From a bacterium (GTDB lineage Bacteria > Bacillota > Bacilli > Lactobacillales > Streptococcaceae), in assembly GCA_905221215.1 (NCBI GenBank), contig CAJNCI010000001.1:124001-188000 (forward strand): DNA of 64,000 nucleotides. The letters run 5' to 3'. The translations under genes were made by a program, and so were the position numbers. The first letter of the stretch is position 1. Each line of letters opens with the position of its first letter. The notes under the pieces are model-generated. The model saw only the letters and a list, made by a program, of their open reading frames with translations, ran no database searches and was not told the DNA's origin. Positions 1 to 9,744 of this stretch are shown here, one piece after another.

Positions 1-1704
1 AGCCGTCAACAAGTTGCTCTAGTTGTGGCACATGAGTTGGCTCACCAATGGTTTGGGAACCTCGTTACTATGAAATGGTGGGATGACCTTTGGCTCAATG
101 AAAGTTTTGCTAATATGATGGAATATGTCTGTGTGGATGCTATCGAGCCAAGCTGGAATATCTTTGAAGATTTCCAAACAGGTGGTGTTCCGTCTGCCTT
201 GAAACGTGACGCGACGGATGGCGTGCAGTCTGTTCACGTCGAAGTCAAACATCCAGATGAAATCAATACGCTCTTTGACGGAGCTATTGTCTATGCCAAA
301 GGAAGTCGCCTCATGCACATGCTTCGTCGTTGGCTAGGTGATGCAGATTTTGCCAAAGGTTTGCACGCTTACTTTGAAAAACATCAGTACAGCAACACGA
401 TTGGTCGTGACCTTTGGGATGCCCTTGGTCAAGCGTCAGGACGTGATGTCGCAGCCTTCATGGATTCTTGGTTGGAACAACCTGGTTACCCAGTACTTAC
501 TGTTAAAGTTGAAAATGATGTCTTGAAGATTTCACAAAAACAATTCTTCATCGGTGAGCACGAAGACAAGAATCGCCTCTGGGTAGTGCCACTCAACAGC
601 AACTGGAAAGGATTGCCAGATACACTTGAAACTGAAAGTATCGAAATCCCTGGCTACGCAGCTCTTCTTGCTGAAAATGAAGGAGCTCTTCGTCTCAACA
701 CTGAAAATACAGCCCACTACATTACAGACTATCAAGGAGATTTGTTAGATGCAGTTCTTGCAGACCTAGTTGAGCTTGATAACACAAGCAAACTGCAAAT
801 CGTCCAAGAACGTCGCTTGCTTGCTGAAGCAGGGCACATTTCTTATGCTGATTTGCTTCCAGTCCTTGATAAACTTGCTAAGGAAGAGTCTTACCTTGTG
901 GTTTCAGCTGTTTCTCAAGTGATTTCTGCCCTTGAACGCTTTATCGACGAAGGAACAGAAGCTGAAACAGCCTTCAAAGCACTAGTTGCTAAATTGGCTC
1001 GTCACAACTATGACCGTCTTGGTTTTGAAGCTAAAGATGGAGAATCAGATGAGGATGAATTGGTTCGTCAGTTGGCCATTTCTATGATGATTCGCTCAAA
1101 TGATGCAGAAGCTAGTCAAGTTGCTAGCCAAATCTTCGCAGCTCACAAGGAGAATCTTGCAGGACTTCCAGCAGCTATTCGCTCACAAGTTCTGATCAAT
1201 GAGATGAAACATCATGAGACTAAAGACTTGTTAGCACTTTATCTTGATACTTATACGCACGCAACAGATGCAGTCTTTAAACGTCAGTTGGCAGCCGCTC
1301 TTGCCTACAGTAAAGATGCGGACAATATCCAAACCTTGATTGCTTCTTGGAAGGACAAATTTGTGGTCAAACCACAAGACTTGTCTGCTTGGTACTTCCA
1401 GTTCTTAAACCATCAAGCAACTCAGGAAACAGCTTGGTCTTGGGCGCGTGAAAACTGGGCTTGGATTAAGGCAGCTCTTGGAGGAGATATGAGCTTTGAT
1501 AGCTTTGTTATTCTTCCTGCCCATGTATTTAAGACAGAACAACGCTTGGCGGAATACAAGGAGTTCTTTGAGCCACAACTTTCTGACCTTGCTCTTAGCC
1601 GTAACATCGGTATGGGAATCAAGGAAATTGCAGCGCGTGTTGACTTGATTAACCGTGAAAAAGCTGCAGTGGAAGCAGTTGTTCTTCAATACGGAACTAA
1701 CTAA
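1..1704 (+). CDS. pepN: Aminopeptidase N (M1 zinc metallopeptidase), 5' end missing
   Basis: The reading frame is open from base 1, so this is the C-terminal 567 residues of a gene that begins outside the window (streptococcal PepN is about 848 aa). The M1 zinc site is visible at the start: HELAH (residues 11-15 of the fragment) followed by NES with the third ligand Glu34, the HExxH-x18-E arrangement of gluzincins. The rest matches the M1 beta domain and the helical ERAP1-like C-terminal domain. PepN is cytoplasmic and removes N-terminal residues from peptides imported by the Opp/Ami system. A rho-independent terminator follows the stop codon, so it is separate from ciaRH. Upstream signals cannot be seen. 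Confidence 0.95.
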   Translation, partial: SRQQVALVVAHELAHQWFGNLVTMKWWDDLWLNESFANMMEYVCVDAIEPSWNIFEDFQTGGVPSALKRDATDGVQSVHVEVKHPDEINTLFDGAIVYAKGSRLMHMLRRWLGDADFAKGLHAYFEKHQYSNTIGRDLWDALGQASGRDVAAFMDSWLEQPGYPVLTVKVENDVLKISQKQFFIGEHEDKNRLWVVPLNSNWKGLPDTLETESIEIPGYAALLAENEGALRLNTENTAHYITDYQGDLLDAVLADLVELDNTSKLQIVQERRLLAEAGHISYADLLPVLDKLAKEESYLVVSAVSQVISALERFIDEGTEAETAFKALVAKLARHNYDRLGFEAKDGESDEDELVRQLAISMMIRSNDAEASQVASQIFAAHKENLAGLPAAIRSQVLINEMKHHETKDLLALYLDTYTHATDAVFKRQLAAALAYSKDADNIQTLIASWKDKFVVKPQDLSAWYFQFLNHQATQETAWSWARENWAWIKAALGGDMSFDSFVILPAHVFKTEQRLAEYKEFFEPQLSDLALSRNIGMGIKEIAARVDLINREKAAVEAVVLQYGTN

Positions 1705-1721
1705 TCAAGACTAAATAAAAG

Positions 1722-1767
1722 AAAACTCAGCTATCTCATGTAAAATGCAGAGAGTTGAGTTTTTTTT
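1722..1767 (+). terminator. Rho-independent terminator of pepN
   Basis: Stem AAAACTCA (1722-1729) pairs with TGAGTTTT (1756-1763) and runs straight into a T tract. It lies between the pepN stop and the ciaR promoter. Confidence 0.75.
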
Positions 1768-1786
1768 AAGGCAAATTTGGTATAAT
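1765..1786 (+). promoter_or_regulatory. ciaRH promoter with a CiaR-like half site
   Basis: Extended -10 TGGTATAAT ends at 1786. Directly upstream is TTTAAG (1765-1770), the half-site of the CiaR direct repeat (TTTAAG-N5-TTTAAG). After five bases the second half reads TTTGGT, a degenerate match. This fits weak autoregulation of ciaRH, which is inference. No good -35 is visible, as is common for extended -10 promoters in streptococci. Confidence 0.55.
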
Positions 1787-1810
1787 GGTTTTAATAAGGA
1801 GGAGTTTCTC

Positions 1811-2485
1811 ATGATAAAAATCTTATTAGTTGAGGATGACCTAGGCCTGTCAAATTCAGTATTTGACTTTTTAGACGATTTTGCGGATGTCATGCAGGTG
1901 TTTGATGGAGAAGAAGGTCTCTACGAAGCTGAGAGTGGCGTCTATGACTTGATTTTGCTCGATTTGATGTTGCCAGAAAAAAATGGTTTCCAAGTCTTGA
2001 AAGAATTGCGTGAAAAGGGAATTACGACCCCGGTTCTGATCATGACTGCCAAGGAAAGTTTGGATGACAAGGGACATGGATTTGAGTTGGGAGCGGATGA
2101 TTATCTGACCAAACCTTTCTACCTAGAAGAACTCAAAATGCGGATTCAGGCCCTTCTCAAACGTTCAGGTAAGTTTAATGAAAATACCTTGACTTATGGA
2201 AATATCGCGGTTAATTTGTCAACCAATACCGTTAAAGTCGAAGATACTCCTGTCGAATTGCTGGGGAAAGAATTCGATTTACTAGTTTATTTCCTTCAAA
2301 ATCAAAATGTTATTCTGCCTAAGACTCAGATTTTTGACCGTCTATGGGGATTTGATAGTGATACAACGATTTCGGTTGTCGAAGTCTATGTTTCAAAAGT
2401 CCGTAAGAAATTAAAAGGAACCACTTTTGCAGAGAATTTGCAAACCTTGCGCAGTGTTGGGTATATTTTAAAAGATGTTCAGTAA
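1811..2485 (+). CDS. ciaR: Response regulator CiaR
   Basis: This is an OmpR/PhoB-family response regulator of 224 aa, the usual CiaR length. The start at 1811 is chosen because AAGGAGG lies just upstream; an earlier in-frame ATG at 1745 lies inside the terminator and promoter region. The receiver domain (about 1-115) has the acidic pair ED8-9, phospho-acceptor D51 ([11 protein letters not shown]), T79 and K101 (TKPF). The C-terminal winged helix (about 125-224) ends in the typical SVGYIL strand. CiaR controls competence, beta-lactam tolerance, the HtrA protease and the csRNAs. It overlaps ciaH by 11 nt, so the two are translationally coupled. Confidence 0.97.
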   Translation: MIKILLVEDDLGLSNSVFDFLDDFADVMQVFDGEEGLYEAESGVYDLILLDLMLPEKNGFQVLKELREKGITTPVLIMTAKESLDDKGHGFELGADDYLTKPFYLEELKMRIQALLKRSGKFNENTLTYGNIAVNLSTNTVKVEDTPVELLGKEFDLLVYFLQNQNVILPKTQIFDRLWGFDSDTTISVVEVYVSKVRKKLKGTTFAENLQTLRSVGYILKDVQ

Positions 2486-3809
2486 ACTAAAAAAAACATG
2501 GTATGCGGATGACTTTAGTTACTTTATCCGCAACTTTGGTGTCTTCACCCTGATTTTCTCTACCATGACTCTGATTATTTTGCAGGTCATGCACTCGAGT
2601 CTCTATACTTCTGTGGATGATACGCTCCATGGCTTGAGTAACAATCCTCAGGCAGTTATTCAGCTTGCGGTAAATAGGGCGACAGAAGAGATTAAAGATT
2701 TAGAGAATGCCGCTTCAGATACTAGTAAGACTGAGATAAAACCCAATGTCAGTTCCAATACGGAGGTTATTCTTTTTGATAAGAATTTTACCCAGCTCCT
2801 TTCTGGAAATCGATTTTTGGGCTTGGATAAGATTAAGCTAGAGAAGAAAGAACTAGGCCATATCTATCAAATTCAGGTTTTTAATAGCTATGGACAGGAA
2901 GAAATCTATCGCATGATTCTGATGGAAACCAATATCAGTTCGGTTTCAACCAATATCAAGTATGCTGCTGTCTTGATTAATACCAGTCAGTTAGAGCAGG
3001 CAAGTCAAAAGCACGAGCAATTGATTGTGGTCGTGATGGCTAGTTTCTGGATTTTGTCTTTGCTTGCCAGTCTTTATCTAGCTCGAGTCAGTGTTCGGCC
3101 TCTGCTTGAGAGTATGCAGAAGCAGCAGTCCTTTGTGGAAAATGCCAGTCATGAGTTACGAACTCCACTTGCTGTTTTGCAAAATCGTTTAGAGACCCTT
3201 TTCCGGAAGCCAGAAGCTACCATTATGGATGTGAGTGAAAGCATTGCATCGAGTTTGGAAGAAGTCCGAAATATGCGGTTTTTGACGACAAACTTGTTGA
3301 ACTTAGCTCGACGAGATGATGGAATTAAGCCAGAACTTGCAGAAGTTCCAACCAGTTTTTTCAATACGACTTTCACAAACTATGAGATGATTGCTTCTGA
3401 AAATGACCGTGTCTTCCGTTTTGAAAATCGCATCCATCGAACGATTGTCACAGATCAACTTTTACTAAAACAACTGATGACCATCCTATTTGATAATGCT
3501 ATCAAATATACTGAGGAGGATGGTGAAATTGATTTTATGATTTCAGCGACTGATCGTAATCTGTATTTGCTAGTTTCCGATAATGGAGTCGGTATTTCAG
3601 CAGAAGATAAGAAGAAAATTTTTGATCGTTTTTATCGAGTAGACAAGGCTAGAACCCGTCAAAAAGGTGGTTTTGGTTTAGGATTATCCCTAGCTAAGCA
3701 AATTGTAGATGCCCTAAAAGGAACCATTACTGTCAAAGATAATAAACCAAAGGGAACAATCTTTGAAGTGAAAATTGCCATCCACACACCATCGAAAAAG
3801 AAAAAATAA
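2475..3809 (+). CDS. ciaH: Sensor histidine kinase CiaH
   Basis: 444 aa, as in pneumococcal CiaH. There are two membrane segments (about 21-39 and 183-203) enclosing an extracellular sensor of about 140 residues. A HisKA domain follows with H226 in SHELRTPL, then a HATPase_c domain with N box (FDNAIKYT), G1 (DNGVGI), F box and G2 (GFGLGLSLA). Thr230, the residue changed in the cefotaxime-resistant CiaH306 (T230P) allele, is wild type here. CiaH phosphorylates CiaR. The gene ends in a lysine-rich tail just before a bidirectional terminator. Confidence 0.97.
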   Translation: MFSKLKKTWYADDFSYFIRNFGVFTLIFSTMTLIILQVMHSSLYTSVDDTLHGLSNNPQAVIQLAVNRATEEIKDLENAASDTSKTEIKPNVSSNTEVILFDKNFTQLLSGNRFLGLDKIKLEKKELGHIYQIQVFNSYGQEEIYRMILMETNISSVSTNIKYAAVLINTSQLEQASQKHEQLIVVVMASFWILSLLASLYLARVSVRPLLESMQKQQSFVENASHELRTPLAVLQNRLETLFRKPEATIMDVSESIASSLEEVRNMRFLTTNLLNLARRDDGIKPELAEVPTSFFNTTFTNYEMIASENDRVFRFENRIHRTIVTDQLLLKQLMTILFDNAIKYTEEDGEIDFMISATDRNLYLLVSDNGVGISAEDKKKIFDRFYRVDKARTRQKGGFGLGLSLAKQIVDALKGTITVKDNKPKGTIFEVKIAIHTPSKKKK

Positions 3810-3838
3810 AAATATCGCTCCAGATGGGGCGATATTTT
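3808..3838. terminator. Bidirectional terminator between ciaH and the DUF3270 gene
   Basis: AAATATCGC and GCGATATTT form a strong stem with A/T runs on both sides. It can stop ciaH from the left and the convergent small membrane-protein gene from the right. Confidence 0.8.
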
Positions 3839-3842
3839 AGAT

Positions 3843-4130
3843 TTATTTTCTACGTTTTCGTTTGATAATAGACCGTTGAATTTTTAAAACAAGTAAGCTG
3901 GATCCGATTGCTGCGGCAAAGGCAAGAGCAGTTGAGAATTTTAATGCTAAAAAGATAAAACTAAAGATAGCAATACAGATACAAAAAACAGCGATATTAA
4001 CAAAAAATAGGATTTCCTTGAGATTGACATCAGATTGCGCTTCAGGTGTATAATCTTGATAGCGAGGAACCTGATTGTTTAATTCTTCTTGATACTCTAC
4101 CTCATAGGATTGTAATTTTCTTACGGGCAT
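3843..4130 (-). CDS. Small membrane protein, DUF3270 family
   Basis: 95 aa. The N-terminal half (1-40) is polar and rich in Glu/Gln/Tyr. Two hydrophobic segments follow (about 42-64 and 67-83), then a very basic C-terminus (RSIIKRKRRK). This matches the streptococcal DUF3270 family, usually found beside ciaRH; its function is unknown. The start is preceded by GGAGAG in the gene's direction. It is convergent with ciaH and shares its terminator. The positive-inside rule suggests that the C-terminus is cytoplasmic. Confidence 0.8.
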   Translation of the reverse strand: MPVRKLQSYEVEYQEELNNQVPRYQDYTPEAQSDVNLKEILFFVNIAVFCICIAIFSFIFLALKFSTALAFAAAIGSSLLVLKIQRSIIKRKRRK

Positions 4131-4253
4131 TATTCTCTCCTTAACAGTACATACCTATTTTATCATTTTTTCAGCAGAGAATTATTACAGAAAGGTTACA
4201 AAAAGAATAAAGTCCCTTTTCAATTTCAAAGCATGGCTGATTTTCCAGAAATA

Positions 4254-4262
4254 TGGTATAAT
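4254..4262 (+). promoter_or_regulatory. Extended -10 promoter for a predicted leaderless mRNA
   Basis: TGGTATAAT ends 7 nt before the ATG at 4270, so transcription should start at or next to the initiation codon. There is no Shine-Dalgarno sequence. Confidence 0.65.
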
Positions 4263-4269
4263 TTCTCTT

Positions 4270-5199
4270 ATGGAAAAGATTATCATTACAGCAACTGCTG
4301 AAAGTATTGAACAAGTTGAACAACTACTCGAGGCTGGCGTAGACCGTATCTATGTCGGTGAGAAAGATTTTGGCCTTCGTCTGCCAACAACCTTTAGTCA
4401 TGACCAATTGCGTGAAATCGCTAAGCTGGTTCATGATTCTGGTAAGGAATTGATTGTTGCAGTCAATGCCCTCATGCACCAAGATATGATGGACCGTATC
4501 AAGCCTTTCTTAGACTTTTTGGAAGAAATCAAGACAGACTACATTACGATTGGGGATGCAGGCGTTTTTTACGTGGTTAATCGCGATGGTTATTCATTTA
4601 AGACTATCTACGATGCCTCAACCATGGTGACTAGCAGTCGTCAGATTAACTTCTGGGGACAAAAGGCTGGCGCATCTGAGGCTGTTTTGGCGCGTGAAAT
4701 TCCATCAGCTGAACTTTTCAAAATGCCAGAAATTTTGGAAATTCCTGCCGAAGTTTTGGTTTACGGTGCTAGTGTCATCCATCATTCTAAACGTCCACTC
4801 TTGCAAAACTACTATAACTTTACGCATATCGATGATGAAAAGACGCGTAAACGTGACCTCTTCTTGGCTGAACCAAGCGACCCAGAGAGCCACTATTCCA
4901 TTTTTGAAGACAATCATGGTACTCACATCTTTGCCAACAATGACCTTGATTTGATGACCAAATTGACAGAATTGGTAGAGCATGGCTTTACTCACTGGAA
5001 ATTAGAAGGTCTCTATACACCTGGTCAAAACTTTGTTGATATTGCAAAACTCTTTATCCAAGCGCGTAGCTTGATTCAAGAGGGCAACTTTAGCCATGAC
5101 CAAGCCTTCTTGCTGGATGAAGAAGTGCGTAAACTTCATCCTAAAAACCGTTTCCTTGATACAGGATTTTATGACTACGATCCTGACATGGTTAAATAA
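4270..5199 (+). CDS. Peptidase U32 family protein, YrrN/TrhP1-like
   Basis: 309 aa, the length of B. subtilis YrrN (TrhP1), which with YrrO (TrhP2) acts in prephenate-dependent tRNA wobble-uridine 5-hydroxylation. The N-terminus shows the U32 pattern (a beta-strand, then VEQLLEAGVDRIYVG and FGLR). The cysteine signature found in the longer U32 proteins is absent, as in YrrN. No protease activity should be assumed from the family name. The gene has its own promoter and terminator. The start codon sits only 8 nt after the -10 box, so the mRNA is predicted to be leaderless. Assignment to tRNA modification is inferred from length and family. Confidence 0.75.
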   Translation: MEKIIITATAESIEQVEQLLEAGVDRIYVGEKDFGLRLPTTFSHDQLREIAKLVHDSGKELIVAVNALMHQDMMDRIKPFLDFLEEIKTDYITIGDAGVFYVVNRDGYSFKTIYDASTMVTSSRQINFWGQKAGASEAVLAREIPSAELFKMPEILEIPAEVLVYGASVIHHSKRPLLQNYYNFTHIDDEKTRKRDLFLAEPSDPESHYSIFEDNHGTHIFANNDLDLMTKLTELVEHGFTHWKLEGLYTPGQNFVDIAKLFIQARSLIQEGNFSHDQAFLLDEEVRKLHPKNRFLDTGFYDYDPDMVK

Positions 5200-5212
5200 A
5201 GTAAATGGATAG

Positions 5213-5254
5213 TTGAGAGAAGGAAGATGCAAACATTTCTTCTCTCAATTTTTT
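5213..5254 (+). terminator. Terminator of the U32 gene
   Basis: A 10-bp stem, TTGAGAGAAG / CTTCTCTCAA, is followed by TTTTTTC. The rest of 5255-5382 is AT-rich and shows nothing else recognisable. Confidence 0.85.
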
Positions 5255-5382
5255 CTTATTTCTTCACCATTTTCAAAAAATAAGTAGGCTAGGATGCTCT
5301 GTTTGCTGGGATTTTTAAGAAAAGTAACCTTCTTGAGTTTGAAAATTATCCCATGTTTGCAGGTGCCAAATGGCCCTTTTTT

Positions 5383-5391
5383 TGGTATAAT
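5383..5391 (+). promoter_or_regulatory. Extended -10 promoter for dinG, predicted leaderless
   Basis: TGGTATAAT ends 8 nt before the dinG ATG at 5400. The interval is TTTTTATA with no ribosome-binding site. Confidence 0.65.
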
Positions 5392-5399
5392 TTTTTATA

Positions 5400-7850
5400 A
5401 TGAAAACGATTAGTAATCGCTATGTTGTGGTGGATTTAGAGGCAACTAGCACAGGTAGTAAGGCTAAAATTATCCAAGTGGGAATTGTTGTGATTGAGGA
5501 TGGAAAAATTGTCGATCACTATACGACGGATGTCAATCCACATGAACCCTTGGATGCTCATATCAAAGAACTGACAGGATTGACAGACCAACGTCTGGCG
5601 CAAGCACCTGATTTTTCGCAAGTTGCCAGAAAAATCTTTGACTTGGTGGAGGATGGGATTTTTGTAGCCCACAATGTTCAGTTTGATGCCAATCTCTTGG
5701 CGGAAAATTTATTTTTTGAAGGTTATGAACTAAGAAATCCTCGTGTTGACACGGTCGAATTGGCTCAGGTCTTTTTCCCAGAACTGGAAAAATATAGTTT
5801 GCCGATTTTGTGTCAAGAATTAGGAATTCCTCTAAAACACGCTCACACAGCCCTTTCAGATGCCCAAGCTACCGCGGAATTACTCTTATTTCTACGGGAT
5901 AAGATGGCTCAGCTTCCTAAAGGTCTTTTGGAACGCTTGCTGGAAATGGCTGACGCTCTCTTATATGAGTCTTACCTGGTTATTGAAGAAATTTATCGAA
6001 ACCAATCTATTCTGACTTCTTCTGACTTGGTCGAAGTTCAAGGGCTATATTTCAAGAAAATTGCAGCTCCCCTGGAGTCACGAAAACTATCTCAAGATTT
6101 TTCTAAGAATATTTCTTTGTTGAACCTTGAAGTAAGGGAAGGCCAAGAACGTTTTGCTAAAGAGGTTGGCTTGCTATTGAAGGATGAGCCTGTATCATTA
6201 ATTCAAGCGCCGACAGGGATTGGGAAAACCTATGGCTATCTCTTACCTGCTTTGTCCCAAATAGAAAATCGTCAGATTGTTCTTAGTGTTCCGACAAAGA
6301 TTCTTCAAAATCAAATCATGGAAGAAGAAGGTAAACGTCTTAAGGAAGTATTCCATACAGATATCCATAGTTTAAAGGGGCCACAGAATTACCTGAAGTT
6401 GGATGCCTTTTATCGTTCCTTGCAGGAAAATGATGAAAATCGCTTATTTAGACGCTTTAAAATGCAACTCTTGGTATGGTTGACAGAAACAGAAACCGGG
6501 GATTTGGATGAGATTGGTCAGCTCTACCGTTACCAACATTTTCTAAGAGACCTTCGTCATGATGGGAATTTATCATCCAAGAGCTTATTTATGACGGAAG
6601 ATTTTTGGAAACGTAGTCAGGAAAGAGCAGAGACCTGCAAGCTTTTAGTGACTAATCATGCCTATCTTGTAACCAGACTTGAAGATAATCCTGAATTTGT
6701 CAGCGACCGTTTATTGATTATTGATGAAGTCCAAAAAGTTTTGTTGGCTCTAGAAAATCTGCTTCAACAGACCTACGATATCCAGTCTATTATTGATTTA
6801 GTTGATAAGGTTTTAGTAGGAGAAGAAAACAGGATTCAACAACGAATATTAGAAAGTATTCGCTTTGAGTGTCTTTACTTGATAGAACAATTTCAGTCTG
6901 GAAAAACTAGGAAAAATATCGTAGATTCTCTGGCCAATCTCCACCAGTATTTTTCAGAATTAGAGGTAGAAGGCTTTGAGGAACTGGTTCGCTATTTTAC
7001 GGCTGAAGGTGATTACTGGCTTGAAGCAACTGAAACGAGTCAAAAGAAAATTCAGATTTCTTCTACAAAATCAGGCCGTATTCTTCTATCTTCTTTAGTG
7101 CCTGATTCATGTCAAGTCTTGGGAGTGTCGGCTACTCTTGAGATTAGTCAGAGAGTTTCTTTGGCAGACCTTTTAGGTTACCCTGAAGCCAAATTTGTCA
7201 AGATTAAAGCTCATAAAAAACAGGATCAAGAAGTGGTCTTGGTAAAAGATTTTCCTCTAGTAACAGAAACTTCCTTAGAAGTCTATGCCAAAGAGGTAGC
7301 TGATTTGCTGATGAAAGTTCAAACTTTCCAACAACCGATTTTGGTTCTATTTACTGCCAAAGACATGCTTTTAGCAGTATCGGATTTACTTCCAGTTAGC
7401 CATCTGGCCCAATATAAAAATGGCGATGTTCATCAACTGAAGAAACGCTTTGAAAAAGGTGAACAACAAATCCTGCTTGGTGCAGCAAGTTTCTGGGAAG
7501 GAGTTGATTTTTCAAGCCATCCTTTTGTGATTCAAGTTGTACCGAGACTTCCTTTCCAAAATCCCCAAGAGCCCTTGACGAAAAAGATCAATCAGGAACT
7601 AATTCAAGAAGGGAAAAATGCCTTTTATGATTATCAATTGCCGATGGCTATTATTCGTTTAAAACAGGCTTTGGGAAGAAGTATGAGACGTGAACATCAA
7701 CGTTCCTTAACTCTCATTCTGGATAGGAGAATTGTCGGAAAACGATACGGCAAGCAAATAGTGACTTCTCTAGCAAAAGAAGCGAGCGTTACAACGATCG
7801 CTCAATCTGAAGTTAATAAGGCTATTGATAAATTTTTAAATGAACTTTGA
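5400..7850 (+). CDS. dinG: DinG-type helicase with an N-terminal DEDDh 3'-5' exonuclease
   Basis: 816 aa fusion of two domains, as is normal in Firmicutes. The exonuclease (about 5-170) has the DEDDh residues D12 and E14 (DLEAT), D96 (HNVQFDA), and H149/D154 (HTALSDAQAT). The XPD/DinG superfamily 2 helicase (about 240-816) has Walker A APTGIGKT (270-277), motif II DEVQ and the C-terminal motif QALGRSMRR. The four-cysteine iron-sulfur cluster motif of E. coli DinG is not seen, as in staphylococcal DinG. A role in DNA repair and processing of branched or single-stranded DNA is expected. It starts at a predicted leaderless ATG and is followed closely by rodA. Confidence 0.92.
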   Translation: MKTISNRYVVVDLEATSTGSKAKIIQVGIVVIEDGKIVDHYTTDVNPHEPLDAHIKELTGLTDQRLAQAPDFSQVARKIFDLVEDGIFVAHNVQFDANLLAENLFFEGYELRNPRVDTVELAQVFFPELEKYSLPILCQELGIPLKHAHTALSDAQATAELLLFLRDKMAQLPKGLLERLLEMADALLYESYLVIEEIYRNQSILTSSDLVEVQGLYFKKIAAPLESRKLSQDFSKNISLLNLEVREGQERFAKEVGLLLKDEPVSLIQAPTGIGKTYGYLLPALSQIENRQIVLSVPTKILQNQIMEEEGKRLKEVFHTDIHSLKGPQNYLKLDAFYRSLQENDENRLFRRFKMQLLVWLTETETGDLDEIGQLYRYQHFLRDLRHDGNLSSKSLFMTEDFWKRSQERAETCKLLVTNHAYLVTRLEDNPEFVSDRLLIIDEVQKVLLALENLLQQTYDIQSIIDLVDKVLVGEENRIQQRILESIRFECLYLIEQFQSGKTRKNIVDSLANLHQYFSELEVEGFEELVRYFTAEGDYWLEATETSQKKIQISSTKSGRILLSSLVPDSCQVLGVSATLEISQRVSLADLLGYPEAKFVKIKAHKKQDQEVVLVKDFPLVTETSLEVYAKEVADLLMKVQTFQQPILVLFTAKDMLLAVSDLLPVSHLAQYKNGDVHQLKKRFEKGEQQILLGAASFWEGVDFSSHPFVIQVVPRLPFQNPQEPLTKKINQELIQEGKNAFYDYQLPMAIIRLKQALGRSMRREHQRSLTLILDRRIVGKRYGKQIVTSLAKEASVTTIAQSEVNKAIDKFLNEL

Positions 7851-7886
7851 TAAATAGTATTGTATGAAAGTATAAGGTTAGTGTAT

Positions 7887-9110
7887 ATGAAACGTTCTCT
7901 CGACTCTAGAGTCGATTATAGTTTGCTATTGCCAGTATTTTTTCTACTGGTTATTGGCGTGGTGGCTATCTATATAGCTGTTAGTCATGATTATCCAAAC
8001 AATATTCTGCCCATTTTAGGGCAGCAGGTCGCCTGGATTGCCTTGGGACTTGTGATTGGTTTTATCGTCATGCTCTTTAATACTGAATTTCTTTGGAAAG
8101 TGACCCCCTTTCTGTATATTTTAGGATTGGGACTCATGGTCTTGCCAATTGTCTTTTATAATCCAAGCCTAGTTGCATCAACGGGTGCCAAAAACTGGGT
8201 ATCGGTAAATGGTGTTACCTTGTTCCAGCCGTCAGAATTTATGAAGATATCCTATATCCTCATGTTGGCTCGTGTCATTGTCCAGTTTACCCAAAAACAT
8301 AAGGAATGGAGACGCACAGTTCCGCTGGACTTTTTATTGATTTTCTGGATGATTCTCTTTACTATTCCAGTCCTAGTTCTTTTGGCACTTCAAAGTGACT
8401 TGGGGACGGCTTTGGTTTTTGTGGCTATTTTCTCAGGAATCGTTTTGCTATCAGGAGTTTCTTGGAAAATTATTATTCCAGTATTTGTGACTGCGGTAAC
8501 AGGAATTGCTGGTTTTCTAGCCATTTTTATCAGTAAGGACGGTCGTGCTTTTCTCCATCAATTGGGGATGCCGACCTACCAAATCAACCGTATCTTGGCT
8601 TGGCTCAATCCATTTGACTTTGCCCAAACAACCACTTACCAACAGGCTCAAGGACAAATTGCCATTGGAAGTGGTGGCTTATTTGGTCAAGGTTTTAATG
8701 CTTCGAATCTGCTTATTCCAGTTCGTGAGTCGGATATGATTTTCACGGTGATCGCAGAAGATTTTGGCTTTATTGGTTCTGTCCTTGTTATTGCCCTTTA
8801 CCTCATGCTCATTTACCGTATGTTGAAGATTACTCTCAAATCAAATAACCAATTCTATACCTATATTTCCACAGGTTTGATTATGATGTTGCTCTTCCAC
8901 ATCTTTGAGAATATAGGCGCTGTGACGGGCTTACTTCCCTTGACTGGGATTCCCTTGCCTTTTATTTCGCAAGGAGGATCGGCTATTATTAGTAATTTGA
9001 TTGGTGTTGGATTGCTTTTATCGATGAGTTACCAGACCAATCTAGCTGAAGAAAAGAGCGGAAAAGTCCCATTCAAGCGGAAAAAGGTTGTATTAAAACG
9101 AATCAAATAA
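7887..9110 (+). CDS. rodA: SEDS-family peptidoglycan glycosyltransferase RodA
   Basis: 407 aa, the size of pneumococcal RodA. The start at 7887 is chosen because AAGG stands at a suitable distance; an earlier in-frame start (7860) would add nine unconserved residues. About ten hydrophobic segments are visible. SEDS landmarks include QPSEFMK, QSDLGTAL, the large extracellular loop around GQIAIGSGGLFGQGF, and VRESDMIFTVIAEDFG with the conserved Asp. RodA works with a class B PBP and MreCD in peripheral wall synthesis. The C-terminus is basic and cytoplasmic. The gene lies 36 nt after dinG and 10 nt before the DJ-1 gene, so it is probably co-transcribed with its neighbours. Confidence 0.95.
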   Translation: MKRSLDSRVDYSLLLPVFFLLVIGVVAIYIAVSHDYPNNILPILGQQVAWIALGLVIGFIVMLFNTEFLWKVTPFLYILGLGLMVLPIVFYNPSLVASTGAKNWVSVNGVTLFQPSEFMKISYILMLARVIVQFTQKHKEWRRTVPLDFLLIFWMILFTIPVLVLLALQSDLGTALVFVAIFSGIVLLSGVSWKIIIPVFVTAVTGIAGFLAIFISKDGRAFLHQLGMPTYQINRILAWLNPFDFAQTTTYQQAQGQIAIGSGGLFGQGFNASNLLIPVRESDMIFTVIAEDFGFIGSVLVIALYLMLIYRMLKITLKSNNQFYTYISTGLIMMLLFHIFENIGAVTGLLPLTGIPLPFISQGGSAIISNLIGVGLLLSMSYQTNLAEEKSGKVPFKRKKVVLKRIK

Positions 9111-9120
9111 GGAGAAAATC

Positions 9121-9675
9121 ATGGTTAAAGTAGCCGTTATGTTAGCTCAGGGCTTTGAAGAAATTGAAGCTTTGACAGTTGTGGATGTTTTGCGTCGTGC
9201 CAATATCGCTTGTGATATGGTAGGATTTGAAGAGCAAGTGACAGGTTCGCACGCAATCCAAGTCAGAGCAGATCGTGTCTTTGATGGTGATTTATCAGAC
9301 TATGACATGATTGTCCTTCCTGGAGGGATGCCTGGTTCTGCACATTTGCGTGACAATCAGGCCTTGATTCAAGAATTGCAAAGCTTCGAGCAAAAAGGAA
9401 AGAAATTGGCAGCAATTTGTGCAGCGCCAATTGCCCTCAATCAAGCAGGGGTATTGAAAAACAAGCAGTACACTTGCTATGATGGTGTTCAAGAGCAAAT
9501 CCTTGATGGTCAATACGTCAAGGAAACAGTAGTGGTAGATGGACATTTGACAACCAGTCGGGGTCCTTCAACAGCCCTTGCCTTTGCCTACGAGTTGGTG
9601 GAGCAACTAGGCGGAGATGCAGAGAGTTTACGAACTGGAATGCTCTATCGAGATGTCTTTGGTAAAAATCAATAA
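9121..9675 (+). CDS. DJ-1/PfpI (ThiJ) family protein
   Basis: 184 aa, a single class I glutamine amidotransferase-like domain. The nucleophile-elbow cysteine is in AAICAAPIAL, and the early Glu in GFEEIEALT is the residue that modulates the reactive Cys in DJ-1 proteins. The region PGGMPGSAHL is also characteristic. Members act as glyoxalases/deglycases or redox-sensitive chaperones, and the substrate here is unknown. AAGGAGAA lies just upstream. It is 10 nt from rodA and closed by a terminator. Confidence 0.88.
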   Translation: MVKVAVMLAQGFEEIEALTVVDVLRRANIACDMVGFEEQVTGSHAIQVRADRVFDGDLSDYDMIVLPGGMPGSAHLRDNQALIQELQSFEQKGKKLAAICAAPIALNQAGVLKNKQYTCYDGVQEQILDGQYVKETVVVDGHLTTSRGPSTALAFAYELVEQLGGDAESLRTGMLYRDVFGKNQ

Positions 9676-9701
9676 AACGGGAGTTAACCTCTCGTTTTTT
9701 T
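9674..9701 (+). terminator. Terminator of the rodA/DJ-1 unit
   Basis: Stem built from AACG-GGAG and CCTC-TCGTT around a TTAA loop, followed by seven T. Confidence 0.8.
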
Positions 9702-9744
9702 ATGTGGAAAACTCAGGGAAATCATCGCTTTTTTAACGAAAAAA

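Noticed and set aside
1745-1810. Upstream ATG as ciaR start
   Set aside because: It lies in the pepN terminator and ahead of the -10 box, so it cannot be in the ciaR transcript made from that promoter.
2475-3809. Beta-lactam-resistance allele of ciaH
   Set aside because: Thr230 is unchanged, and no frameshift or truncation is present; other CiaH mutations cannot be judged without a reference.
4270-5199. Secreted collagenase-like protease (U32)
   Set aside because: No signal peptide and no U32 cysteine signature; the YrrN/TrhP1 tRNA-modification role fits better.
8545-8739. Small plus-strand frame within rodA
   Set aside because: Out of frame with a well conserved gene and without start signals.
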